Source: Pieris napi
Taxonomy: Eukaryota > Arthropoda > Insecta > Lepidoptera > Pieridae
Reading direction: 5' to 3'
DNA length: 64,000 nucleotides
Assembly (NCBI RefSeq): GCF_905475465.1
Contig: NC_062252.1
Span: forward strand, 11,036,001-11,100,000
Shown: positions 55,698-64,000 of the stretch, piece after piece
How the letters are laid out: the number at the start of each line of letters is the position of its first letter
How positions within the stretch are numbered: position 1 is the first letter of the stretch
The notes under the pieces: generated by a model
Seen by the model: only the letters and a program-made list of their open reading frames with translations
Databases searched by the model: none
What the model was told of the DNA's origin: nothing
Translations under genes and position numbers: made by a program

Positions 55698-56258
55698 TTG
55701 GTAGATTCAGAGATTCTTAGTAATAATAATCTGCAGAATTTCTGCATACGGTTCATATTTGGTCTTAGGAAATATGACCATGTGTCTAAATTCCGCAGGC
55801 AGCTGGGGTGGCTACCTATTCGATTCAGACGTCACGCTCATCTTCTTCAACTTCTATACTCAATTCTTTTCAATCCGAAAACCCCTTCTTATCTCAAACA
55901 TCACTTTAAATTCTTAGGTCCTTCTAACTATATGTTACGCTCTTCTAATAGATGTTTACTGGAAATTCCATCTCACACTTCATCCTTCTTAGGCAATTCA
56001 TTCACGATCTCCGCCATTAAGTTGTGGAATACGCTGCCCGGCTCCGTACGATTGGCTACCTCTCTGTCATCTTTTAAAACACTTCTGTATAATCATTTCT
56101 TAACCTTATCCTATCCTGATCAATCGTGACTTGTATAAATCTTATGTTTCCTTTTACATCACTATTTGCTGTCCATGTATTTGTAAGATTAGCTTTTAAG
56201 TTTTTAGTCTGTTATTAATATTTTTTTTTTGTATTACTTTAGATTAAGGTACTATGTA
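55698..56258 (+). mobile_element. CR1-like non-LTR retrotransposon, RT C-terminus and 3' UTR
   Basis: 143 codons open (55698-56129): LRKYDHVSKFRRQLGWLPI, then RRHAHLLQLLYSILFNPKTP, NYMLRSSNRCLLEIPSHTSS and AIKLWNTLPGSVRLATSLSS. The set R...Y.HV...R..L.WLP...R......L......P.YL, then RSS.R.L..P......F......LWN.LP..... is the C-terminus of CR1/Jockey-like RT proteins. Upstream domains are absent; the 3' UTR ends in a T-run next to the element at 56261. Confidence 0.8.
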
Positions 56259-56260
56259 TA

Positions 56261-57110
56261 TATCGACGTAGGAAAGCATATTTGCTGTAAGTAGACAAAA
56301 TACCTAAAGTGACTTTTTCCTGCCATTAGAATCAGAAAAAAAAGACGCATCGAATGACCCGGGTCCTGTGTCTCTACGATGAAAAAAAAATTACATACGC
56401 CGTTGAAAACGCCCGTACTTATATTTTTTTTAGCAAGATTAAATGCTGTATGTAGACCAAAATCTAGTCATTTCAGACATTTTGTACTTACAGCAAAAGA
56501 AAATCTGCATTTTTTTCTTTACAAATACTTACTTCTTCCCATTTAAAAACTTAACGCTACTTACAGCATTTCAGCGGCGTGTGATTTTCACATTCGTTTA
56601 CTTACAGCAAGTTTAGGGAACCTACAGTTTTAGTTTTTTTTTACCATTTACGACATTTTATTTCAACCAAACATTACATTACCAAATGACCCACTGCATT
56701 TCTAGATCTAATCATAATTATAAACACTAAACAGCTAATCTTACATCTTAAATTGCAATTGAAAGTACCCAAATACATAAATGTACTGCATACAGCATAT
56801 TTACCGCCTGTAAATTGATAATATTTCCGCGCGTATATTTTTCTTCCTTAGTTACAGCGTTTTAAAGGTTTGTGATTTAAAAAACTGTTTGCTGTAACTA
56901 GCCAAACACGTACTTATAGTAACTTTGGATAAAAAGTTTACATTGCAAATGGTGACTGGCAGTTAAATAAATATATGTTTCAAAAATGGTAGCAATATCA
57001 TGGATAGGTCAGACACTATTAATTTTTTTCCGAAATTAATAAAGTTTTTTGGCTCTGGTGAACAATTGCAATATGTCTACTTACAGCAAATGTGCTTTCC
57101 TACGTCGATA
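56261..57110. mobile_element. 850-bp inverted-repeat element with repeated CTTACAGCA motif
   Basis: TATCGACGTAGGAAAGCATA at the left matches the reverse complement of the right end (TATCGACGTAGGAAAGCACA), continuing through TTTGCTGTAAGTAGACA: about 38 bp with one or two mismatches. Both ends are flanked by TATA. TACTTACAGCA or its complement and close variants occur at 56282, 56444, 56485, 56557, 56600, 56784, 56851, 56890 and 57078. No transposase frame. Superfamily not assigned. Confidence 0.85.
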
Positions 57111-57188
57111 TATATATTTTTTTATATAACATTTGTTTCTGCACTTCTCGCACGAATCAAGTTGCTTTTTTTAGTTTTTCTCTTTAAC

Positions 57189-57312
57189 TAGGGTTGCCTG
57201 GAAGAGATCGCTTATTAGCGATAAAGCCGCCGGTTGCATCCCTTATAATTTTTTTGTATTGTGTCTCATTTATTGTTTTATGCAACGAAGTGTAAATAAA
57301 TAAATAAAATAA
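57189..57312 (+). mobile_element. RTE-like non-LTR 3' tail, copy 4 (best preserved)
   Basis: AGGGTTGCCTGGAAGAGATC, GCTTATTAGCGATAAAGCCG and CCGGTTGCATCCCTTATAAT, then TGCAACGAAGTGTAAATAAA and a TAAA-rich tail. Confidence 0.8.
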
Positions 57313-57999
57313 ATAATAAGTATGGCTCCCGTGTGTCAATAATTATTTGTCATGTATAAATAATCTTAAATTAAGGGAATTTGAACCTTATCTATCTATT
57401 TCTACAGCCCCAGTAAGGGATTCACCCTGTCAACACACATCCACAGGAAAAATATCATTTTTATATAATGAAAATAATATTGAAGAATTTCCCAATAAAT
57501 CGTCAATCGTTTTATCTGCAGCTGTTTGCCATTCGATTCCCGTCGTCGTCCCTAAATGTCTTCAAAGGACAGCTACGTGACGCGCCTACTGAATGACGGG
57601 CACTATATTTTACGGCTCACCTCCTTTATCTGCGGTGAAGATTGAAATCGGACAATCACAGTATCGAAATTGCTTCAAATTAATATTCAGACGCAATAAC
57701 TTTACATAATTAATTCATAAACTTACGTACGTACTATTGTTCTTATACAAGTTTTCGGCAACACACGCCGAGGGCGTTGCAGGTCTCCATGGGCGTTATC
57801 GCTTTATTTATTTAAGCCACACATAAGAAAAAGCAAAGAAAAGGAATGAAACAAGTTATAAAATTGTAACCAATATGTGGCCTCGATAATACGGACGGCG
57901 TACACAAAGGTAATGTAACTAATAGGTTTACAAAATGGTACCAAAGCATTACAAAATGTTGTTTATTCAAAGTGCTGCTGGATTGCCCTCTCTTCCATT

Positions 58000-58235
58000 T
58001 CAAAGAGATACTAAGATGACCCTAACATCAAATCAGGTAATGGTAGGAAGGAGTGATGGCAGGAGAAGTCAGAGTCGATCGCCTACTCGTTGGTCTGACC
58101 AACTAAGACAATTATGGGTCTCAACATCCCTTACCCACTGAGACAAGCTGAAGATAAAGTGGTATGGAGGCAGCAAGTCAACGCATCGGTTAGGGCTTTT
58201 CAAGTCCTTCGGTTATGAAGACGTCGAAGAAGAAC
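58000..58235 (+). mobile_element. RTE-type protein C-terminal fragment
   Basis: One frame reads SDGRRSQSRSPTRWSDQLRQ, then LWVSTSLTH; it breaks, and a further piece contains KSTHRLGLFKSFGYEDVEEE. GRR..SRSPTRW.DQ.....A is typical of RTE-clade C-termini. Ends GACGTCGAAGAAGAACATC. Confidence 0.72.
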
Positions 58236-58664
58236 ATCAAATCATACAAACCAGGCATTAATCATAACTCACCTTAGGATTTAAAAGCCTATTCAACATT
58301 CACAACGAAGTACTCAGTGAAAGGGCGTCTTAACAGACTTCAAATAAAGTGTTATTTATGTAAACAACGTTTAACACCATTACATGATAGTAAATTGTTT
58401 ATAATTGTTTTTCCAACGCCTCTGTTTGAGCCTTACAAGCTTATAAAATACTGGGCGTTTCGCTATATCAGTTAAATAGTGATAAAGAGGTCATCAAGGT
58501 TTCAAATTGAATGGCTAAGACGACAGAATAGCTTGCCAGTCAGTGGACTGTGAAATGTGTATTTAAATATGTAATAAATATCACAAGTATATATGTAGTG
58601 TATATATTAAGGAAGCTGCACTAGAAAATAAATATATGAGAGAATAAAAGTAAAAAAATCATCA

Positions 58665-58860
58665 TATAGGTAACATAATGTACACTTATGACTTGTCAGT
58701 AAAGAAATACATATTAATGCTTCTAATTTTACATTTACTGCCAGTTCTCAAATCAAGGGCGTAGAACGGGAGAGAAGAACTGGCAATAAACTCTCCGCCA
58801 CTCTTTTTAATCGCCATTTTTTTGTTATACAAAATGTTTGTAAGGAGCTGCAACTGAGAC
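58665..58860 (-). mobile_element. Non-LTR retroposon fragment related to 26700-26900
   Basis: AATGTACACTTATGACTTGT, ATTTTACATTTACTGCCAGT and ATCAAGGGCGTAGAACGGG are shared with 26750-26840. The simple-repeat tail is lost here. Confidence 0.6.
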
Positions 58861-59864
58861 ATATGAACCTAACAATCCTACGGACATCAGATAATACTGA
58901 GCAATATTCCAATAGGACTTATTTTTATTAAACTACATCTTAAATACTACTAACAGCTATTATTATACATGATACTCTTATGAGCCACGTACCTGAGTCG
59001 TGTCGTTAGTCAATGTTCAAATGAAATCGAAACAACATCTGTTAGAAACTGGCTTAGAGAACAATTCAAGACTCAAGGTCCTTCAAACCCAGAGTCTTTA
59101 TGTGTAATTTTTAATTTTTATTTATGAGTTAAGGAATACCTAAAGAGAAAACCGGTTTAATTAATTATTATATACATATCTAAAGCGATTGAATAACAGT
59201 TAAGATAGTCGAAAATTATGCGAATTGAATCTATTTTGGATCTAGCAGCCCCAAAATAATACAACTATTATTAAGTAATTGCTTCAAAACTACACCGCCA
59301 GATCTTTGAGAAAATTTAACAAAAACAAAGGCCAGTCCAACGTTAAATGTTATTTTCTTTACAAAATCAAATAACGGATGAATTTAATTTGAGAATCATT
59401 TAGTATCATAGATTTATATATTAATAGACACAAGTTGATGTTTTGTGACATTTAAATTTTTTGTATAATAACTGAATATTGTATGTAACACTATTGGAAG
59501 TTACAAGTGCAAGTTTACCAGCTCTTCTATAATTGTTTGCTTTCACTTCCAAGGAAACCAAATACAACTTAGCAGCCTACACAAGAGATAAACAACAAAT
59601 GATACAAGCGGGATAAACACAAATCATTCAATAACTAAACAATTAACTTCTATAGGTAGATTATACAAATTGGTTTTGGCTATTTTAGGCTCGTCGTACA
59701 TTTCTGTGGACATTATTACTTTAAGGTATTAGCTTGATTAGTCTTGTTTAATCACACTTAATCACTAAACTTAATAAAGCATCTGAAACAATTTTAAGAC
59801 TAAACGGCTAAATAATAAACGGCTCAATTATCTCTGCAAAGTCCTCCAACTTCGATTTTGTTCC

Positions 59865-60040
59865 CTTTGGAGTAAAGACTCTTGGGCCGTGGGGTTCAAG
59901 TGCACAGGCGCTTATTAAAGATTTCAGTTGGCGCCTGGTAGACAGTACCAGTGACCCCAGAGCTAATGCTTACCTCGCTCAACGAATAAGTATCTCAGTA
60001 CAGAGAGGAAATGCCACACGACAAATTAAATATTTTTATT
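59865..60040 (+). mobile_element. Non-LTR retroelement C-terminal fragment
   Basis: One frame reads GPWGSSAQALIKDFSWRLVD, then STSDPRANAYLAQRISISVQ and RGNA. This GPWG...LI......R..D...D.RA..YLAQRIS...QRGNA pattern is a common insect retroelement C-terminus; the related - strand copy is at 44835-44940. Confidence 0.72.
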
Positions 60041-60429
60041 ATTACTAGGTATGTAGGTTAAGAAAATTGTAAAAACTTTGTTATGATTACTAATAAATTT
60101 AAAAGATACCTACATAATATATTGGAATGGAAGCCTGGCTAATGGTTATCCGTATCACAGGTTCTTACCCAGTTTGGAAACCAGTCTCCCAATATCTTCT
60201 CATCTTATTGTTTGTTGCAAATGTTATATGGTTCCTCCCATATAAATTAAATTATTATTATTATAATTATATAAGTAATATTTAAAAACTTTAGCATTCT
60301 AAGACTTGGTTTATTAGTTTTTATGAATCTAGAACTAATCAACCGCTTTTGACGAGCTTGGTGGCGATCGACGTGGTTTTTCAAGCTCAAAGGCGGATTA
60401 GTTTTTGAAGTTGATCAATAAAGAAACCA

Positions 60430-60995
60430 CTTTAAAAAAAATATTTCTTATTTTTTTAAGATTTTTCAAAATTTCTCAAAATCTATCGGTCCGAATCGGT
60501 TCAAATTCACAGGAAATGTAATTTTGAGGGAAATATTTAGAACGCCGTTTAGTAGATTCCGATCGGTTAAAGGATATGTAGGCATCACGCAGCTGCACGC
60601 ATTAAACTTTATCGACGATTTTTTGTTATTTCGGCTTGCGGAAATCGTCAGATTATATATTTTTCATTATTCTTGAATTATTTCCTTCAAAATAAAAAAA
60701 AAATTAGCTACGCTCGAGAATGTCGAGATGACGGTTTTTTTTTACAACTTTGTTGCCCTCCCCTTTTTTTCCGTCACTCTCAAATTGTCAGATTAGTGGA
60801 ATATACACTTTTTAGGATGTAATTAACTCACCCTACCTTAATCTGACGCGCTCGGGAATTTCTGATGGTCAATTTTTTTTACTAATCTGATCCTGTCTCC
60901 TTCACGGGCGGCCTTATATATGGGCCTCATATTTTGTGGAGGTACTTAACCGGGTACAAGGTATCCCCCTATATATTAATCTGCCGCGCTTTAGT
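60430..60995. repeat. Unassigned repeat-like region with TCAGATTA and GCTCG..AATTTC motifs
   Basis: Motifs recur in an irregular order: CGTCAGATTATA (60647), TGTCAGATTAGT (60788), TAATCTGACGCGCTCGGGAA (60839), TAATCTGATCCTG (60892) and TAATCTGCCGCGCTTTAGTA (60978). Two related blocks, CTACGCTCGAGAATGTCGAG (60707) and GACGCGCTCGGGAATTTCTG (60845), each run into TGA.GGT and a T-run. The base composition differs from the neighbours. Confidence 0.5.
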
Positions 60996-61480
60996 AAATC
61001 CCGAAATCCCCTCTTGGGCTCCCCTACCATTAATACACAAAGAAAATTCGACTAAGTATCTAGAATTCATTCCAGAGACATCCAGTTATCAGAGGATATA
61101 TTACTTGCACTTTACGATATTTGTTGAGAGTTGTAATTACACAGGAAATACCTACACAAACATTACGATGAACACAAATATTTGCTTACGAATTGATATT
61201 GTATTGACATTGAATATACTTGAACTGTACAGTGTACGTTTATTATGTTGAATAGCGATTTACATGAAACAATATCGTCGCAAGTATTTAATCGGGGCTT
61301 AGCACGATGAATGAAACTTGCCATTCCACATCATAATTATTGGAGTATACGCTGTGTTAGAGTGCCAGCTAATTAATGGCATTTGTAGAACAGAGCCTTG
61401 CAGCATTCTATGTTATATGTTGTCTAGCCCACAACACAAGCATAGACTAAACTAATATAAATTTAAGGTCTTCATTGACT

Positions 61481-61540
61481 AAAAGTCTTCTATACGTAAG
61501 TACCTACGGCTCGCTTATCTCCTACTTTTAATGCACCAGT
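61481..61540 (+). repeat. Dispersed repeat, copy 2
   Basis: AAAAGTCTTCTATACGTAAG then TACCTACGGCTCGCTTATCT; pairs with 52936-52988. Confidence 0.75.
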
Positions 61541-61711
61541 GAATAGGCTCGCATTAATGAAAATATTGATATATTTTACAAAAAACTTTCAACTTACCGT
61601 AACTTTCTTTATCTCTTAATGAAGTTTAAGTTACTGTTTAGTGTCAGTTATTATTTATTTTATGTTTTTGTTATTTTTATTTTGTGGTAGCTAGTTTAAT
61701 TTTTTAACCTT

Positions 61712-61975
61712 GCCAGCTTGCTTATTAGCTTCAGCGTGCAACTCTCATCCCTGAGGTCGTAGGTTCGATCCCCGGCTGTGCACAAATTAACTTTCTTTCT
61801 ATGTGCGCCTTTAACATTCGCTCGAAGAAGGGCCTCCTGATCCAAAAATCAGACGTCGTGTGTCAGGCGCAAGACGCTGATCACCTACTTGCCTATTAGA
61901 TTGAAAATCATCATGAAACAGATATACAGACATCTGAAGCCTATACCAAGAAAGGCACCACTGATTCATTTTTTA
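61712..61975 (+). mobile_element. tRNA-derived SINE, near full length with altered head
   Basis: AGCTTCAGCGTGCAACTCTC, GAGGTCGTAGGTTCGATCCC (intact B box), CGGCTGTGCACAAATTAACT, GCTGATCACCTACTTGCCTA and CACCACTGATTCATTTTTTA follow in the order of the copy at 53899-54162. The first 15 bases are diverged. Confidence 0.85.
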
Positions 61976-63762
61976 TTTAAAATCAAATAACGAACTATCA
62001 AAACATCATTTTGTTATCAAAAACCCGAATGTATAGTTTATTTTACGTTATATGAAAATATGTAAAGTTGAGGTTTCATAACTGAAATTCATCTGAAGTT
62101 TGTGCCACGAATAGAATTCTTAAGATTCTGTTCATTAATATTCAATTTTATTATGTCAAGTGAAGAATATCTTTATTCATACTTAATTAAGTTTTCTTAA
62201 GTTCCATTTCGACATTGTGGTGAGCTAAACTTTAATTTAGTTTCGTCTTAAAATTTAACTGTAAAATAATAAGGATGGACTATTATTTAGTTTCAAAGGG
62301 AAACTAGTTAAACTGTTTTAACATTTTTCAGGATTTAAAAATCGAGGGAGATGAGCTTGAATTTTCATGTGTATATTCCAGCATAGCTTCTCCATATACG
62401 CACCAATTTGGATGACAAATAATTCGCCTCTAATTGTTTACAGATCATCGTGTCTCTTGTTCAGAATACTTAATGTATTTAATCTATATAATTAAAAAAA
62501 TATTGTCTAATAGGTTGCTAAGCGCAAAACTTGCGACTGGACTAATTGGAGATTTTTTTTAAATTTATTTCTTGAACTCTGGCGAAGTTATATTTAGAGA
62601 ACTTAAAAAAAAATGAAAAATGTAGTTTTATTTAGTACTTAGGTTTTTATTCCAGAAAAGGGTATAGTCTCTATGGGGTAGCATAGCAATATGTTCCATA
62701 TGTTGGTATGTAGCTGCTAAAAATAAATACAGACGAAAAAAAGTTCGCGGCAAATATAAATAACGATAATTAAGTAGGCAATTTTGAATGTCTCCTTTGC
62801 ACTCATAAATTCTCATGTACGCAATGAATACCTGCTCAATGGTGAAGGTAAACATTTCTGGATAACTAGAATTCTGTCGGCATGACTTAAAATCATCCCG
62901 TGGCACATAAGGCTGATCACTTATTTGACTACGAAGAAGACTCTTTGTGATAGATGTATAATATGTTTAGAATTAAATGTCGTGTATTTGAAGACATCTA
63001 CAAAATACGTCGAATTTCAATATACACTGATTATCAGTACTTGCTGTAAATACTCACGAGGGCTCATTTATTATTCAAAAAACAATGGCAAAGATAAATC
63101 GAGCAGAACCCAACATCAATAATGAGCTATCAATGCCTCGGAGAGGCAATTTAAGGGGAAAGATAAACAAATGTCAATAAATAAGAATCCTTTGCAAGTT
63201 GATTTAGATTATACTACTTTTTTAAATTAAGTTATTACTCGTTTACACTTAAAGCTTTCAATGCGAAACAGTTGCACTTACTTCAATGTCTTTCTGACTG
63301 GTGCGCAAGGTACAATAAACGCAAAAATGGACGAAAATTTAGAAGGTCTCACTATGGCGGAGAGTGACAAAGTGCAAACAGAAATGGCAGGATTTGGAGG
63401 GTGCCTTTGCCAAAAGGGGCACACAGATATGTAGAAATAATGAGATGATAGAAATTAAAATGTTCTTAAATATCAAATCACAACTGTTACTGTTATATAA
63501 AAGCCCCTAATTCTAAAGCCACCAACCCCCATTTTTTAGCTATTTATACGGTAAACCTTTTGTCCTAATAAAAATATTAAGCATCTCTTCTATTAATATA
63601 ATATTTATTTTTTACATTGTTATAATTGCATACTCAAAACACTAACACGTATCCGGTTGAAGAGGGCTTCTAAACTCCCTGGTGCCTCAACTGAACGCAT
63701 CAATAACTTGAACAATGTACGTGCTCGTGTTCCCTATGGAACGTGTTAACGCCTAACACGAC

Positions 63763-63814
63763 AAAAATATACGAATCATATGTGAACCTATCACATATAT
63801 TCGGTGATATTTTT
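63763..63814. repeat. Imperfect hairpin of about 52 bases
   Basis: AAAAATAT...CATATGTGA, loop ACCTA, TCACATAT...ATATTTTT. Two or three internal mismatches. Of a size seen in small-RNA precursors, but also of many MITE scraps. Confidence 0.5.
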
Positions 63815-64000
63815 GCGTGGTAGGGACCAGGGCGCACGTAGCAATATTTATTTTTACTTTTTGACTTACACCGTAGCGTCCTTGGAATCGAGTGGAATAA
63901 AAGTTTCCATATAGAAAGGATTATCCATCTTGATAGCGCAACCCAAGCATTTTTTCTTATGGTCCTCGTTTAAAAGTATCAAAAAAACTTCTTTATTACT

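Larger units (their letters stand above)
57313..64000. other. Intergenic stretch to the end of the window
   Basis: Repeats are listed at 58000, 58665, 59865, 60430, 61481, 61712 and 63763. The sequence in 62000-63760 and 63820-64000 shows no gene I recognise; 62640-62760 is distantly similar to 7990-8105 and is probably repeat. Confidence 0.6.

Noticed and set aside
63300..63440. Coding-like stretch (MAESDKVQTEMAGFGGC)
   Set aside because: Short frame with no family pattern I could name; possibly a retroelement scrap, but not supported enough to list.

Overview
The window is nuclear DNA of an insect, most likely a moth or butterfly (Lepidoptera). The reasons are AT-rich sequence with small intron-split genes, a dpr-family immunoglobulin gene, a ZAD-type C2H2 zinc-finger gene (an insect expansion), many copies of a tRNA-derived SINE of lepidopteran type, a short Helitron with A|TC...CTAG|T ends, and several non-LTR retrotransposon tails that are common in Lepidoptera. 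The species cannot be named from the sequence. There are no bacterial genes, rRNA, true tRNA genes or CRISPR arrays.

Layout. From 1 to about 18,000 lies the 3' part of a dpr gene on the + strand: three terminal coding exons (2040-2151, 13036-13214, 17730-17830) with introns of 10.9 and 4.5 kb filled with repeats. The larger intron holds an antisense, internally deleted BEL/Pao retrotransposon (8516-12772) and a 561-bp inverted-repeat element (6290-6850). From 18,000 to 34,000 the sequence is intergenic, with a Helitron (23366-23856), a piggyBac-type MITE bounded by TTAA (28149-29141), a GATAC-rich inverted-repeat element with a duplicated piece beside it (32192-33136), and many SINE and non-LTR fragments.

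From 34,138 to 44,767 is a nest: a Tigger/pogo-like element (TA target site, 17-bp inverted repeats) interrupted first by a complete errantivirus-type Ty3/Gypsy provirus on the - strand (34422-42079; two identical 228-bp LTRs, ACCT target duplication, gag, pol, env) and again by a 5'-truncated non-LTR retrotransposon (about 42205-44456). From 49179 to 50475 is the one complete host gene, a two-exon ZAD plus six-finger C2H2 protein on the - strand. The rest is intergenic, with an 850-bp inverted-repeat element full of one repeated motif (56261-57110), a Jockey-type fragment, SINEs, strong hairpins and an unexplained repeat region near 60.4-61.0 kb.

How parts work together. In the provirus the sequence shows a primer-binding site, a purine tract, a -1 slippery heptamer in the gag-pol overlap, and splice sites that would join a six-codon leader to the env signal sequence in phase. 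Gag carries 14 decapeptide repeats with Phe-Gly dipeptides where a zinc knuckle would often lie. Pol and env are each split by a frame break, and the non-LTR element by two. Three or four of these four breaks fall at homopolymers, which leaves open whether they are real lesions or consensus errors. These provirus features, the 56.3-kb element and the 60-kb repeat region are the parts most worth a second look.
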